From Pedococcus bigeumensis (GTDB lineage Bacteria > Actinomycetota > Actinomycetes > Actinomycetales > Dermatophilaceae), in the NCBI RefSeq assembly GCF_006438965.1, contig NZ_RCZM01000005.1, positions 124,001-188,000 of the forward strand: a stretch of 64,000 nt of DNA, given 5' to 3'. The notes beneath the pieces were generated by a model, which saw only the letters and a program-made list of their open reading frames with translations, ran no database searches and had not been told where the DNA came from. Positions 26,678 through 34,672 of this stretch are shown one piece after another; the first letter of the stretch is position 1, and each line of letters begins with the position of its first letter. A program made the position numbers and the translations under genes.

Positions 26678-27433
26678 ATGCGGTTCCTGCGCGAGTCCTT
26701 CATCGTCTTCCGCCGCCAGCTGCGGATGAACCTGCGCAACCCCGCCTGGGTGCTCATCGGCCTGATGCAGCCGATCCTCTACCTCTTCCTGTTCGGGCCG
26801 CTGCTCAAGCCGATGGCCCAGCAGCTCGGCGTCGCGAACACCTGGACCTTCTTCGTCCCCGGCATGCTGATCCAGCTCGGCATGTTCGGCGCCTTCTTCG
26901 CCGGCTTCGGGCTCATCTCGGAGTGGCGCGACGGAGTCATCGAGGCCGAGCGGGTGACCCCGGCCAACCGGACCGCGCTGCTGATGGGCCGGCTCTGGCG
27001 CGACCTGCTCCAGCTCCTCGTCCAAGCGCTCGTCCTGGTCGGGCTGGGCTACTGGGTCGGCATGGAGGCTCCCCTGCGGGGTGTCGTCCTGGGAGTGGCG
27101 CTGACCCTGCTGGTCGGTGGCGCGTGCGCTGCGGCCTCCAACGCCCTGGCCCTCACGACCAAGAGCGAGGACGTCATGGCTCCGGTGATCAACGTCGTGA
27201 TGATGCCCGTGCTGCTGCTCTCGGGCATCCTGCTGCCGATGACGATCGGTCCTGACTGGCTGCAGCGCACCAGTGACTTCATGCCGTTCCGCTGGATCAC
27301 CGACGCAGTCCGTGGCTCGTTCGTCGGGGACTTCGGTGCCAACGCCGTGCTGTGGGGATCAGTGTGGGCCGTGGGCCTGTTCGCGATCGCCCTCTGGTGG
27401 GGCACGGCCACCTTCCGCAGGGAGAACGCCTAG
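26678..27433 (+). CDS. ABC-2 type permease (DrrB-like)
   Basis: The 251 residues have six hydrophobic segments with the ABC-2 layout: first helix PAWVLIGLMQPILYLFLFG (~28-46) and the conserved C-terminal PMTIGPDWLQRTSDFMPFRW loop before the last helix. It forms the exporter with the ATPase just upstream, probably as 2+2 subunits. It ends 33 bp before a palindrome that separates it from the convergent DUF4440 gene. Confidence 0.92.
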   Translation: MRFLRESFIVFRRQLRMNLRNPAWVLIGLMQPILYLFLFGPLLKPMAQQLGVANTWTFFVPGMLIQLGMFGAFFAGFGLISEWRDGVIEAERVTPANRTALLMGRLWRDLLQLLVQALVLVGLGYWVGMEAPLRGVVLGVALTLLVGGACAAASNALALTTKSEDVMAPVINVVMMPVLLLSGILLPMTIGPDWLQRTSDFMPFRWITDAVRGSFVGDFGANAVLWGSVWAVGLFAIALWWGTATFRRENA

Positions 27434-27466
27434 TCTCCCAACGCAGTTCGAACTTCCTGCAGTTCC

Positions 27467-27503
27467 GAGGCATGCCGCGTGGCTGAGCCACGCGGCATAC
27501 CTC
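27467..27503. repeat. 37-bp palindrome of the GGTATGCCGCGTGG family
   Basis: Eighteen-base-pair arms around one central base with a single mismatch, between convergent genes. The arm GAGGCATGCCGCGTGGC matches 15 of 17 bases of the arm at 11530. It may act as a bidirectional terminator. Confidence 0.8.
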
Positions 27504-27546
27504 TATCTGCGGGTGGTTCAGGTGGCGCGGGTGAGCAGGCCTGGGT

Positions 27547-27915
27547 TCAGGCGGCGGGGACCGCCGTGCCCTGATGGAAGCGGACCTGCCAGCGGCCCGA
27601 CTCGCGGACCCACAGCGAGCTGCGGTGGGCGCGGGCCTGCGGGGTCACCGAGTCGTAGGTGACCAGCACGACGTCGTCACCGAGGGGGACCGTCTCGAGG
27701 TCCTCGGCCCGGATCTGCACCAGCTCCGAGGTGTCCTCCATCAGGTCGAGGACGGACTCCTTGTCCCAGACCCGGCCGGACTTGCCGAACTCGCGGTACT
27801 CAGGGTGGAGCAGCAGCCCGGCGCTGAGCCGGTCGCCGCGAACGGCACCGGTGAGCAGGGCACGCTCGCAGTCGCGGACGATGTCGAGGTCGTCCTGCGT
27901 GATCGGCGCTCCCAC
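27547..27915 (-). CDS. DUF4440/NTF2-like small protein
   Basis: The 122 residues match the DUF4440 cone fold: LDIVRDCERALLTGAVRGD at the start, LLHPEYREFGKSGRVWDK, and a closing SSLWVRESGRWQVRFHQGT strand pair. Members bind small ligands, and no function is assigned. Its GTG follows the ku stop with no gap, so it is coupled to ku, but a direct role in end joining is not implied. Confidence 0.85.
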   Translation of the reverse strand: MGAPITQDDLDIVRDCERALLTGAVRGDRLSAGLLLHPEYREFGKSGRVWDKESVLDLMEDTSELVQIRAEDLETVPLGDDVVLVTYDSVTPQARAHRSSLWVRESGRWQVRFHQGTAVPAA

Positions 27916-28782
27916 TCAGCTGGCCTTCTTGGCGGTTTTCTTCGCAGCCGTCTTCTTGGCAGCGGTCTTGGCGGCCGGCTTCTTCGTGTCTGCGGTGGAC
28001 TCGCCACGGGACGCCTTGGCCTTGTCGACCGACTTCTTGAGGGCCGCGAGCAGGTCGACCACCTCGCCGGACTCGTCCTTGGACTCGGGCGCGAACTGCA
28101 CCTCGCCGCCCTCGACCTTGGCCTTGACCAGCGACTGCAAGGCAGCGGCGTAGTCGTCCTCGTAGTCGTCGGGCTGGTAGTCCCCGGCCAGCTGCTCGAT
28201 CAGCAGGTCGGCCATCGCCAGCTCCTGCTTGGTGGCCTTGCCCTCGTCATCGAGGGTGGCGAAGTCGGGCTTGCGGATCTCGTCCGGCCACAACATCGTC
28301 TGCATCAGGATGACGCCGTCGTGGACGCGCAGCACCGCCATCGTCATGCGGGTGCGGATCGACACCGTCACGACCGCGACGCGGTTCTCCTTCTCGAGCG
28401 CGTCGCGCAGCAGGATGTAGGGCTTCGTCGAGGCCTTGTCCGGCTCGAGGTAGTAGGACTTGTCGTAGAGCATCGGGTCGATCTGCTCGGCAGGCACGAA
28501 CTTCTCGACCGAGATCTCCTTGCTGCTCGTCGCCGGCAGGTCCTTGAAGTCCTCGTCGGTGAGGACGACCATCTCGCCGTCCTCGGTCTCGTAGCCCTTG
28601 GCGATGTCGTCGTAGGACACGATCTCGCCGTCGATGCTGCAGACGCGCTGGTACTTGATCCGGCCGCCGTCCTCGCGGTGCACCTGCCGGAACTGCACGT
28701 CGTGGTTCTCGGTGGCGGAGTAGAGACGGATCGGCACGTTCACCAGGCCGAACGACACCGCGCCCTTCCAGATTGCTCGCAT
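27916..28782 (-). CDS. ku: Ku, DNA end-binding protein of non-homologous end joining
   Basis: Bacterial Ku forms a homodimeric ring on DNA ends and recruits LigD. The 288 residues open with MRAIWKGAVSFGLVNVPIRL and contain the beta-barrel core (YQRVCSIDGEIV, DFKDLPATSSKEI). They end in a Lys/Ala-rich tail (KKPAAKTAAKKTAAKKTAKK), which in mycobacterial Ku helps DNA binding. A ribosome site (AAGGATCGAAGG) precedes the ATG. The ligase and polymerase genes lie 2.8 kb away on the other strand. Confidence 0.97.
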   Translation of the reverse strand: MRAIWKGAVSFGLVNVPIRLYSATENHDVQFRQVHREDGGRIKYQRVCSIDGEIVSYDDIAKGYETEDGEMVVLTDEDFKDLPATSSKEISVEKFVPAEQIDPMLYDKSYYLEPDKASTKPYILLRDALEKENRVAVVTVSIRTRMTMAVLRVHDGVILMQTMLWPDEIRKPDFATLDDEGKATKQELAMADLLIEQLAGDYQPDDYEDDYAAALQSLVKAKVEGGEVQFAPESKDESGEVVDLLAALKKSVDKAKASRGESTADTKKPAAKTAAKKTAAKKTAKKAS

Positions 28783-28828
28783 ACCTTCGATCCTTCCGTA
28801 TGCCGCGCGGTCGCGCCACGCACTTCGC

Positions 28829-29623
28829 TCAAGGATGCCCCGGCGCGTGCCGCGTTGCCCAGTTCAGCAGCCCGGCGATGACGGCCAGGAGGCACCCGGC
28901 ATACCCGGGGGAGCCGAAGCCCGTGGGGGCGATGGCCGCGGAGACCGCCACCCAGACCAGCGCGACGCAGACGGTCCGGTCCCACCATCGCGCGCCGCAC
29001 AGCGCACCCAGGCACAGTCCGGCCACGACGGCGATCGGGAACCCGACTATGTCGTAGCGCAGCTCGCCCGTCGTGCCCAGCGAGGACTTTGTCGTCGGGT
29101 CCAGGTGAGTGATGGCGACGGCCCATGGCCAGCAGGCAGCCGCGACCATGAGCGCCAGCGCGAGCAGCGGACGACGAACCAGCACCGGGTCCCTCCACAG
29201 CCGGGAGCGGTGGTCGGACAGGAGGAGCCATGGCCCCACCCACAGCACGAGCGATACGGCCGAACGCCCGAGGCGCTCCCCTGCGGAGGCTGGTTCTTCG
29301 GGCGCCACGAGGTCCGCTGCCAACCAGACCAGCTGCCCCAAAATCAGGGCCCGGACCGCGAGGGCGCTGCGTCCGCGCGACGCGAGGATGACGAGAGCGG
29401 GCCCCAGGGTCAGCAGCTTGAACGCACCTGCGGCGAGGGCCCCGAAGGTCCACGACGGGTCCGGCAGCCGACCCAGTAGGACCATGACCGTGCCGAAGGT
29501 GGTCATCACGAGCGCCCAGAGCGACAACAGCGCGTAGATGGCGCACAGTGCCACGAGCCGGATCCGGGGCCACCGCGCGCTGTGGGGTCGAAGTTGCTGA
29601 ACTGCGACGACGGGAGCAGTCAT
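28829..29623 (-). CDS. Multi-pass membrane protein, function unknown
   Basis: The ATG at 29623 with a strong AGGAGG ribosome site gives 264 residues. About seven hydrophobic helices can be seen (for example LVALCAIYALLSLWALVMTTF, LLALALMVAAACWPWAVAI, FPIAVVAGLCLGALCGA). No motif of an enzyme or transporter was recognised. It is divergent from the histidine kinase gene (182 bp between starts), so it could be a target or accessory of that system. Confidence 0.7.
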   Translation of the reverse strand: MTAPVVAVQQLRPHSARWPRIRLVALCAIYALLSLWALVMTTFGTVMVLLGRLPDPSWTFGALAAGAFKLLTLGPALVILASRGRSALAVRALILGQLVWLAADLVAPEEPASAGERLGRSAVSLVLWVGPWLLLSDHRSRLWRDPVLVRRPLLALALMVAAACWPWAVAITHLDPTTKSSLGTTGELRYDIVGFPIAVVAGLCLGALCGARWWDRTVCVALVWVAVSAAIAPTGFGSPGYAGCLLAVIAGLLNWATRHAPGHP

Positions 29624-29793
29624 GTCACGCCTCCTGAGTTGGTTGTCCGTCCTGCTCCACCGAGGGTCGCGGCCGAGCGAGGGCAAGTCGTCGCCACCAG
29701 CGACCGAGCACCTCCGCCCTCGGGGGCGCGGGGTCGTCCACGCGGGCAAGGGACGTCATCCCGAAGGACGACGTGCCGCGGGCCGCACCGGCC

Positions 29794-29799
29794 TACCGT
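29794..29799 (+). promoter_or_regulatory. -10 hexamer TACCGT, leaderless start of the kinase gene
   Basis: TACCGT followed by 6 nt and ATG (29806). An alternative in-frame GTG at 29773 has only a modest AAGGA site. Confidence 0.45.
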
Positions 29800-29805
29800 G
29801 AGCTC

Positions 29806-30936
29806 ATGAGCTGGCAGCTCCCGGCGCGGTTCACAGGGCGGTACTCCGCCATCGAGGTGCTGCCCCCTCTTGCCCTGCTGGCGTGGAGTGCCGTGGAAAT
29901 CTGGACCACTCACGTGGTCTCTGGTTCGCGCGCGCTGGTGACGGTAGCCATGACAGTGGGCGCGGTTGGATTGGTAACTCGCCACCGTCAGGCCTTTGTC
30001 TCCCTGTGCCTCATGTCGTCGGTCCTCGTCGTACCCGCCCTCTTCGGCACCACGACCACTTCGGCCCCAGCGGTTCTCCTTTTCGTCATGGCGGTGTTCG
30101 CCTCGGGGCGCTACGGGTCCACGCGGTCGACCTGGGCCTCCCTGCCTGTCGCGGTCGCCGTAGCGGCGGTGGGGAGCGCGGCGGGACCCGTCGAGACGCT
30201 GTCGTCCAGCTGGGGCTGGAGCCTGAACATGATCTGGATCTGGGGCCTGGCGCGGTGGCTGCGCGAGTCGGATCGTCGACTCCGGGCAACTCGCGAGGAG
30301 GCCGACGCAGTCGCTCGCGCAGCCGCCGCAGAGGAACGGCTGCGGGTCGCCCGCGACCTGCACGATGTGCTGGCACACAGCCTCTCGATGATGGTGGTGC
30401 AGGCCGAGGTGGCCGATGAGCTCTTCGCGCACGACCCGGAACGCGCGCGGCAGGCCGTGCGCAACGTGCAACGCACGGGGCGGGAGGCACTCCGTGAAAC
30501 CCGCAGCGTCCTGGGACTGCTCCGCGGCTCCCCCCACCCCCAACCCGGGGGCATCGCCGACCTCCCCGGGCTGGTTGACGCCTTCCGTTCGGCGGGACTG
30601 CCCATCACCATTCGGGTCGAAGCCGACCTCGCACTGACGGCTTCTGCCGACGAGGGAGTGTTCCGGCTGGTCCAGGAGTCGCTCACGAACACCCTTCGCC
30701 ACGCTGGCACCCAGCCCACGTCGATCTCCCTGCGCCGCAATGGAGACGGCTTGACCGTCAGGGTTGAGAACGAGGGCGAGTACGGCGGGCGACTCGCTGT
30801 GGACGGTGTCGGCCACGGACTCATGGGCATGCGGGAGCGGATCGAGGCCTGCGGGGGTCGCCTGGCTTCTGGGCCACGCCCCGAAGGGGGCTTCCTGGTC
30901 GAGGCCGTGCTTCCCAGATCGGCAATGAGCACATGA
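29806..30936 (+). CDS. Sensor histidine kinase, NarL-partner (HisKA_3) type
   Basis: The 376 residues begin with four or five membrane helices (residues ~15-135) with little outside the membrane. The dimerisation/phosphoacceptor motif is RVARDLHDVLAHSLSMM (phosphorylated His in DLHD, residues ~175-191). The HATPase_c domain follows, with the N-box QESLTNTLRH and G-box GHGLMGMRERI. Kinases of this build sense membrane stress or antibiotics. It overlaps the response-regulator gene by 4 bp. The start could also be GTG 29773. Confidence 0.9.
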   Translation: MSWQLPARFTGRYSAIEVLPPLALLAWSAVEIWTTHVVSGSRALVTVAMTVGAVGLVTRHRQAFVSLCLMSSVLVVPALFGTTTTSAPAVLLFVMAVFASGRYGSTRSTWASLPVAVAVAAVGSAAGPVETLSSSWGWSLNMIWIWGLARWLRESDRRLRATREEADAVARAAAAEERLRVARDLHDVLAHSLSMMVVQAEVADELFAHDPERARQAVRNVQRTGREALRETRSVLGLLRGSPHPQPGGIADLPGLVDAFRSAGLPITIRVEADLALTASADEGVFRLVQESLTNTLRHAGTQPTSISLRRNGDGLTVRVENEGEYGGRLAVDGVGHGLMGMRERIEACGGRLASGPRPEGGFLVEAVLPRSAMST

Positions 30937-31577
30937 TCCGGCTGGTGGTCGTGGACGACCAAGAACTGGTCCGAGACGGCTTCGCGCTCATCTTGGACTC
31001 CCAGGACGACATGCAGGTCGTCGGCACCGCCGCAAACGGTGTCGACGCGATCGGTGTCTGCCGGGCCACGCTGCCCGACGTCGCCCTGATGGACGTGCGC
31101 ATGCCCGGTCTCGACGGGCTGCAGGCCACCCGCCGGGTGCTCCAGGAGTCCCCCGCGACGAAGGTCTTGGTCCTCACGACCTTTGACAACGACGAGCTCG
31201 TGGTGGGGGCCCTGCAGGTCGGAGCCAGCGGCTTTCTGCTGAAGGACACCCCACGGGCTTCGCTGATCGCCTCCGTCCGTGCCGTTGCGGAAGGCGAGGT
31301 GATGCTGGATGCGACCGTCATGGCGGCGCTGGTCGCGACCCATCTCGGGCCGGCTCACCGGCGCAACCACGAGACCGAGATCGCGAGGATGACCCCCCGC
31401 GAACGCGACGTACTGCGCTGCGTCGCCAACGGCCTCAGCAACGCGGAGATCGCCTCTGCCCTGCACATCTCGGAAACCACCGTGAAGACGCACGTGGCGC
31501 GCCTGCTGTCGAAGTGGAGTGCGCGAGACCGCGTGCGGCTCGTGGTGCTCGCCCACGAGGCGGGCCTGGTGTCCTGA
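30933..31577 (+). CDS. LuxR/NarL-type response regulator
   Basis: The 214 residues have a receiver domain with acidic pocket (VVDDQ), phosphoacceptor Asp in DVALMDVRMPG (~residue 54) and conserved Lys (FLLKDTPR), then a LuxR helix-turn-helix (TPRERDVLRCVANGLSNAEI, HISETTVKTHV). It is the partner of the kinase just upstream. Likely targets, from position only, are its own operon or the divergent membrane protein. Confidence 0.95.
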   Translation: MIRLVVVDDQELVRDGFALILDSQDDMQVVGTAANGVDAIGVCRATLPDVALMDVRMPGLDGLQATRRVLQESPATKVLVLTTFDNDELVVGALQVGASGFLLKDTPRASLIASVRAVAEGEVMLDATVMAALVATHLGPAHRRNHETEIARMTPRERDVLRCVANGLSNAEIASALHISETTVKTHVARLLSKWSARDRVRLVVLAHEAGLVS

Positions 31578-31608
31578 CGACGATCGCAGTCGCTGACAGG
31601 ATGGCCCC

Positions 31609-32553
31609 ATGCGCCCCATGCTGGCCAGTCCGGCCACCTTCATCCCCGTCGGGGACGACTGGATCCACGAGGTGAAGTGGGATGGCATGCGGGTGCTGGC
31701 GGACGTGCGCGACGGGGTGCTGACCCTGACGTCCCGCATCGGCAACGACGTGACGGTGAGCTTCCCCGAGCTGCTGCCGTTGGCAGACTCCTACGACGAC
31801 ATGCTGCTCGACGGTGAGGTCGTCGCCCTCGACGGCGGACGACCGTCGTTCGGCGCCCTGGCCGATCGGATGCACGTGCGCGACCGGCGCAAGGCCGAGC
31901 GGCTGGCCACGGTGCGACCGGTGACCCTGATGATCTTCGACCTGTTGCGGCTCTACGGCTCCGACCTCACGACCCAGCCGCTCTCGGCCCGGCGCGAGCT
32001 GCTGGAGCGCCTCGACCTCTCGGGGCGGCACTGGCAGGTGCCGCCCGTCTACGAGGACGGCAAGGAGCTCTTCGCCGCGACCCTCGAGCAGGGTCTCGAA
32101 GGGGTGGTCAGCAAGCGGCTCTCCGCGCCCTACCTCGCCGGGCGTCGTTCCACCGACTGGCTCAAGTCACCACACCGCGCCACCCTGTCGGCCGTGGTCT
32201 GCGGGTGGCGGCCCGAGAAGACCAACGACTCGGGACGGCTCGGGGCGGTCCTGCTCGGTGTCCCCGACGGCAACGGCGGTTGGCGGTTCGCCGGGCGGAT
32301 GGGCAGTGGCATCGCGGGCCGCGCTGCCGTCCAGCTCGCCGAGGCCCTCGCCCCGCACACCCGAGCGCACTCGCCGTTCAGCGACGCGGTGCCCCGCATC
32401 GACAGCGTCGGCGCAACGTGGGTCGACCCAGTCGTCGTGGTGGAGGCCCGCACCCTCGAGGTGACCCGCGACGGGAGGCTGCGCCAGCCGGCATACCTCG
32501 GCATCCGCACCGACCTGACCCCCGACGACCTGCAGGAGGCCGACGGTGCCTGA
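31609..32553 (+). CDS. ATP-dependent DNA ligase (LigD ligase module)
   Basis: The 314 residues contain the nucleotidyltransferase motif EVKWDGMR with the adenylated Lys at ~23, motif III (LMIFDLLRLYGSDL), motif IV (LEGVVSKRL), motif V (DWLKSPH) and a C-terminal OB fold. This is the ligase part of the NHEJ enzyme LigD as a separate protein. It overlaps the polymerase gene by 8 bp, so both are made together. A CAGGAT hexamer 6 nt before the ATG suggests a leaderless start. Confidence 0.92.
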   Translation: MRPMLASPATFIPVGDDWIHEVKWDGMRVLADVRDGVLTLTSRIGNDVTVSFPELLPLADSYDDMLLDGEVVALDGGRPSFGALADRMHVRDRRKAERLATVRPVTLMIFDLLRLYGSDLTTQPLSARRELLERLDLSGRHWQVPPVYEDGKELFAATLEQGLEGVVSKRLSAPYLAGRRSTDWLKSPHRATLSAVVCGWRPEKTNDSGRLGAVLLGVPDGNGGWRFAGRMGSGIAGRAAVQLAEALAPHTRAHSPFSDAVPRIDSVGATWVDPVVVVEARTLEVTRDGRLRQPAYLGIRTDLTPDDLQEADGA

Positions 32554-33427
32554 GCGCTATGTCCCGCAGGTCACCCGCGTCGAGGTGGCCGGTCGCAAGC
32601 TCAAGCTGACCAGCCTCGACAAGCTGCTCTTCCCCTCGACCGAGACGACCAAGGGCGAGGTGCTGAGCTACTACGCCCAGGTCGCCGACGTGCTGCTCCC
32701 GCACCTGGCCGACCGGGCCCTGACCCGCGTGCGGTGGCCGCACGGCACGGGCGACCAGAGCTTCTTCGAGAAGAACCTTCCCTCGGGCGCGCCCCCGTGG
32801 CTGCCGCGCGTCACCGTCGACACGGTGACCTACCCGATGGTCGAGGACCTCGCGCAGCTCACCTACCTGGTCAACCTCAACTCCATCGAGCTGCACATCC
32901 CGCAGTGGAGGGTGGTCGACGGGGAACGGCAGCACCCCGACCGGCTGGTCATCGACCTCGACCCGGGTTCCCCGGCGGGGCTGCGCGAGTGCGCCCAGGT
33001 CGCCGTCATGGTGCGCGACCGGCTGGGCGCGCTGGGGCTCAACCTGTACCCGGTGACCAGTGGTAGCAAGGGAATGCAGCTCTACGCGGGCCTTCCGGGC
33101 GACCTCACGTCGGACCAGACCCGCGACCTGGCCCTGCAGCTGGCCCAGGAGCTCACCAAGAAGCACCCCGACCTGATCGTCTGGAAGATGACCAAGTCGC
33201 TGCGGCCGGGGAAGATCTTCCTCGACTGGAGCCAGAACGTCGCCGCCAAGACGACCATCAGCCCGTACTCGTTGCGCGGCAAGGAAACTCCGACCGTCGC
33301 GGCTCCCCGGTCGTGGGACGAGGTCGAGGCGGGAGCAGAGGGCGCGAAGTTCGAGCAGCTGATGTTCGACGAGGTCCTCGACCGGCTCGAGTCCGAGGGC
33401 GACCTCCTCGCGGACCTGCTGGCCTAG
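32546..33427 (+). CDS. ligD: LigD-type NHEJ polymerase/primase module
   Basis: The 293 residues match the archaeo-eukaryotic primase-like LigD polymerase domain: RVRWPHG, FFEKNLP, the metal-binding IDLDPG, and the SGSKGMQLYAGL motif. It fills gaps with ribonucleotides during end joining. In mycobacteria this domain, a 3'-phosphoesterase and the ligase are one protein. Here polymerase and ligase are separate and no phosphoesterase domain is seen in the window. Confidence 0.92.
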   Translation: MPERYVPQVTRVEVAGRKLKLTSLDKLLFPSTETTKGEVLSYYAQVADVLLPHLADRALTRVRWPHGTGDQSFFEKNLPSGAPPWLPRVTVDTVTYPMVEDLAQLTYLVNLNSIELHIPQWRVVDGERQHPDRLVIDLDPGSPAGLRECAQVAVMVRDRLGALGLNLYPVTSGSKGMQLYAGLPGDLTSDQTRDLALQLAQELTKKHPDLIVWKMTKSLRPGKIFLDWSQNVAAKTTISPYSLRGKETPTVAAPRSWDEVEAGAEGAKFEQLMFDEVLDRLESEGDLLADLLA

Positions 33428-34128
33428 GTGCCGCTGCCCGTGACGTCGCTGCTCGGGGTGGCGCTGAGGCGAGGACAACCGGAGCACTCGTGCACGCCGG
33501 GCAGGACGTAGATGAAGCAGCACGACCCGCGCTCGGGCGGACGCTGGCCACGCGCCCGAGCCAGGGTCATCGCCCAGACGTCGTCGACCATGGCCAGTCG
33601 GGTGCGCTTGCCGAGGTTGGCATCGGACCGGTAGCCGAGCGCCAGCTCGACCGCATCCACGCGGTATGCCGCCCGCGCGGCTTCCAGCCGGTCGTCCAGG
33701 AGCGCCGGGGTCACCGTCCGCCGCCGGAACTGGGCCGCGACCGGATAGAGCTGTGTCGGCTGCAGGGCGAAGGTGAGACCGGAGTCCGCAGGGTGCACGA
33801 TCCACGAATGGTGCCGCGCGGCATACACACCGACCTCGGCCGCCACCTCGAGAGTCCACTGCAGGACGAAGGCGGACGGCATCGACGAGGGCACGACCGC
33901 GGCATACTGGCGCGCGGTCGACACCGTCAGCTGGTCACGCCATTCACGCAGTGGATCGTCGCCGCCACGTTGGCCGTCGACAATTGCCTGCCAGCTCCAG
34001 AAAAGGTCCGCAGAACCCTCGGGAACGTGCCGGATATCCAGCGTCAGTGCGCCTTGTCGTAGGCGGCCTGGACCTCGGCGGAAATGCGGCCGCGGTCGCT
34101 GACTTTGTGGCCGTTGGAGCGAGCCCAC
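33424..34128 (-). CDS. FhuF-like (2Fe-2S) siderophore reductase
   Basis: The C-terminus carries GSCCFIYVLPGVHECSGCPR, the CC-x10-C-x2-C cluster ligand set of FhuF ferric-siderophore reductases. Upstream is the FhuF alpha/beta part (ATRKQYAAVV-like helices, LYPVAAQFRRR). The start is uncertain. The only standard starts lie inside lsr2 (GTG 34128 is the longest), while homologous sequence seems to begin near LTLDIRHVPEG (~34041), so a CTG start near there is possible. It ends 4 bp inside the convergent polymerase gene. It is likely co-transcribed with lsr2. Confidence 0.78.
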   Translation of the reverse strand: MGSLQRPQSQRPRPHFRRGPGRLRQGALTLDIRHVPEGSADLFWSWQAIVDGQRGGDDPLREWRDQLTVSTARQYAAVVPSSMPSAFVLQWTLEVAAEVGVYAARHHSWIVHPADSGLTFALQPTQLYPVAAQFRRRTVTPALLDDRLEAARAAYRVDAVELALGYRSDANLGKRTRLAMVDDVWAMTLARARGQRPPERGSCCFIYVLPGVHECSGCPRLSATPSSDVTGSGT

Positions 34129-34379
34129 TCGCGGACATCGCCCAGGTCGCGCTTGCCGGTGCCACGGGAGCCAGCCGGACGGCCGGCGCTGCGGCGACCG
34201 GCACCGGCGGAGCGACGCGCATGGCCGACGTACGGTGCGAGCGCGTCACGCAACGCGCCGGCGTTCTTGGCGTTGAGGTCGATCTCATAGGTGACACCGT
34301 CGAGGGCGAAGGTCACCGTCTCGTCGGCGGCCGAACCGTCGATGTCGTCCTCGAGCACAATGCTGACGCGCTGGGCCAT
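34044..34379 (-). CDS. lsr2: Lsr2, nucleoid-associated xenogeneic silencer
   Basis: Lsr2 is the actinobacterial H-NS analogue. The ATG at 34379 (MAQRVSIVLEDD) behind GAGAGGAAA gives 111 residues. It has the N-terminal dimerisation domain (VTFALDGVTYEIDLNAKNA) and the C-terminal AT-hook-like DNA-binding domain (DVREWARSNGHKVSDRGRI), which contains the RGR motif. The 92 bp upstream are markedly AT-richer than the surroundings, fitting autoregulation by Lsr2 (inference). A TATCTT-like -10 lies ~45 bp before the ATG. Confidence 0.97.
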   Translation of the reverse strand: MAQRVSIVLEDDIDGSAADETVTFALDGVTYEIDLNAKNAGALRDALAPYVGHARRSAGAGRRSAGRPAGSRGTGKRDLGDVREWARSNGHKVSDRGRISAEVQAAYDKAH

Positions 34380-34471
34380 GGAGTTTCCTCTCGGCAAAGA
34401 ATGAAATGGGGAGCAGGTCAAAGATAGTGGCCATACCAGCCCATTCTCAAACAGCCGTCAGAAATGGCCGC

Positions 34472-34672
34472 TCAGGGAATCTTCTCGCCATTTGCAGAAT
34501 GACCGGAATTGTCCTTCGCGCTCTCTTGCGCTGCCTGCTGGGCATCCCATTGCGAATGCGCCAACCGCTCTTTGCGGTCACCTTCGATCATGTTCTTGAT
34601 GACCAGCCAGAAGAGGAAACCCACGCCGGCTGACGGAATCAGTGCGGCGATGTAGGGCCAGATACCGCTCAT
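34472..34672 (-). CDS. Small single-pass membrane protein coupled to lysS
   Basis: The 66 residues have one membrane helix (IAALIPSAGVGFLFWLVI, residues ~8-25) and a charged cytoplasmic tail ending KDNSGHSANGEKIP. Its ATG overlaps the lysS stop (ATGA), so it is translated from the lysS message. Similar small proteins follow lysS in other actinomycetes. The role is unknown. Its sequence is less GC-rich than its neighbours. Confidence 0.8.
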   Translation of the reverse strand: MSGIWPYIAALIPSAGVGFLFWLVIKNMIEGDRKERLAHSQWDAQQAAQESAKDNSGHSANGEKIP

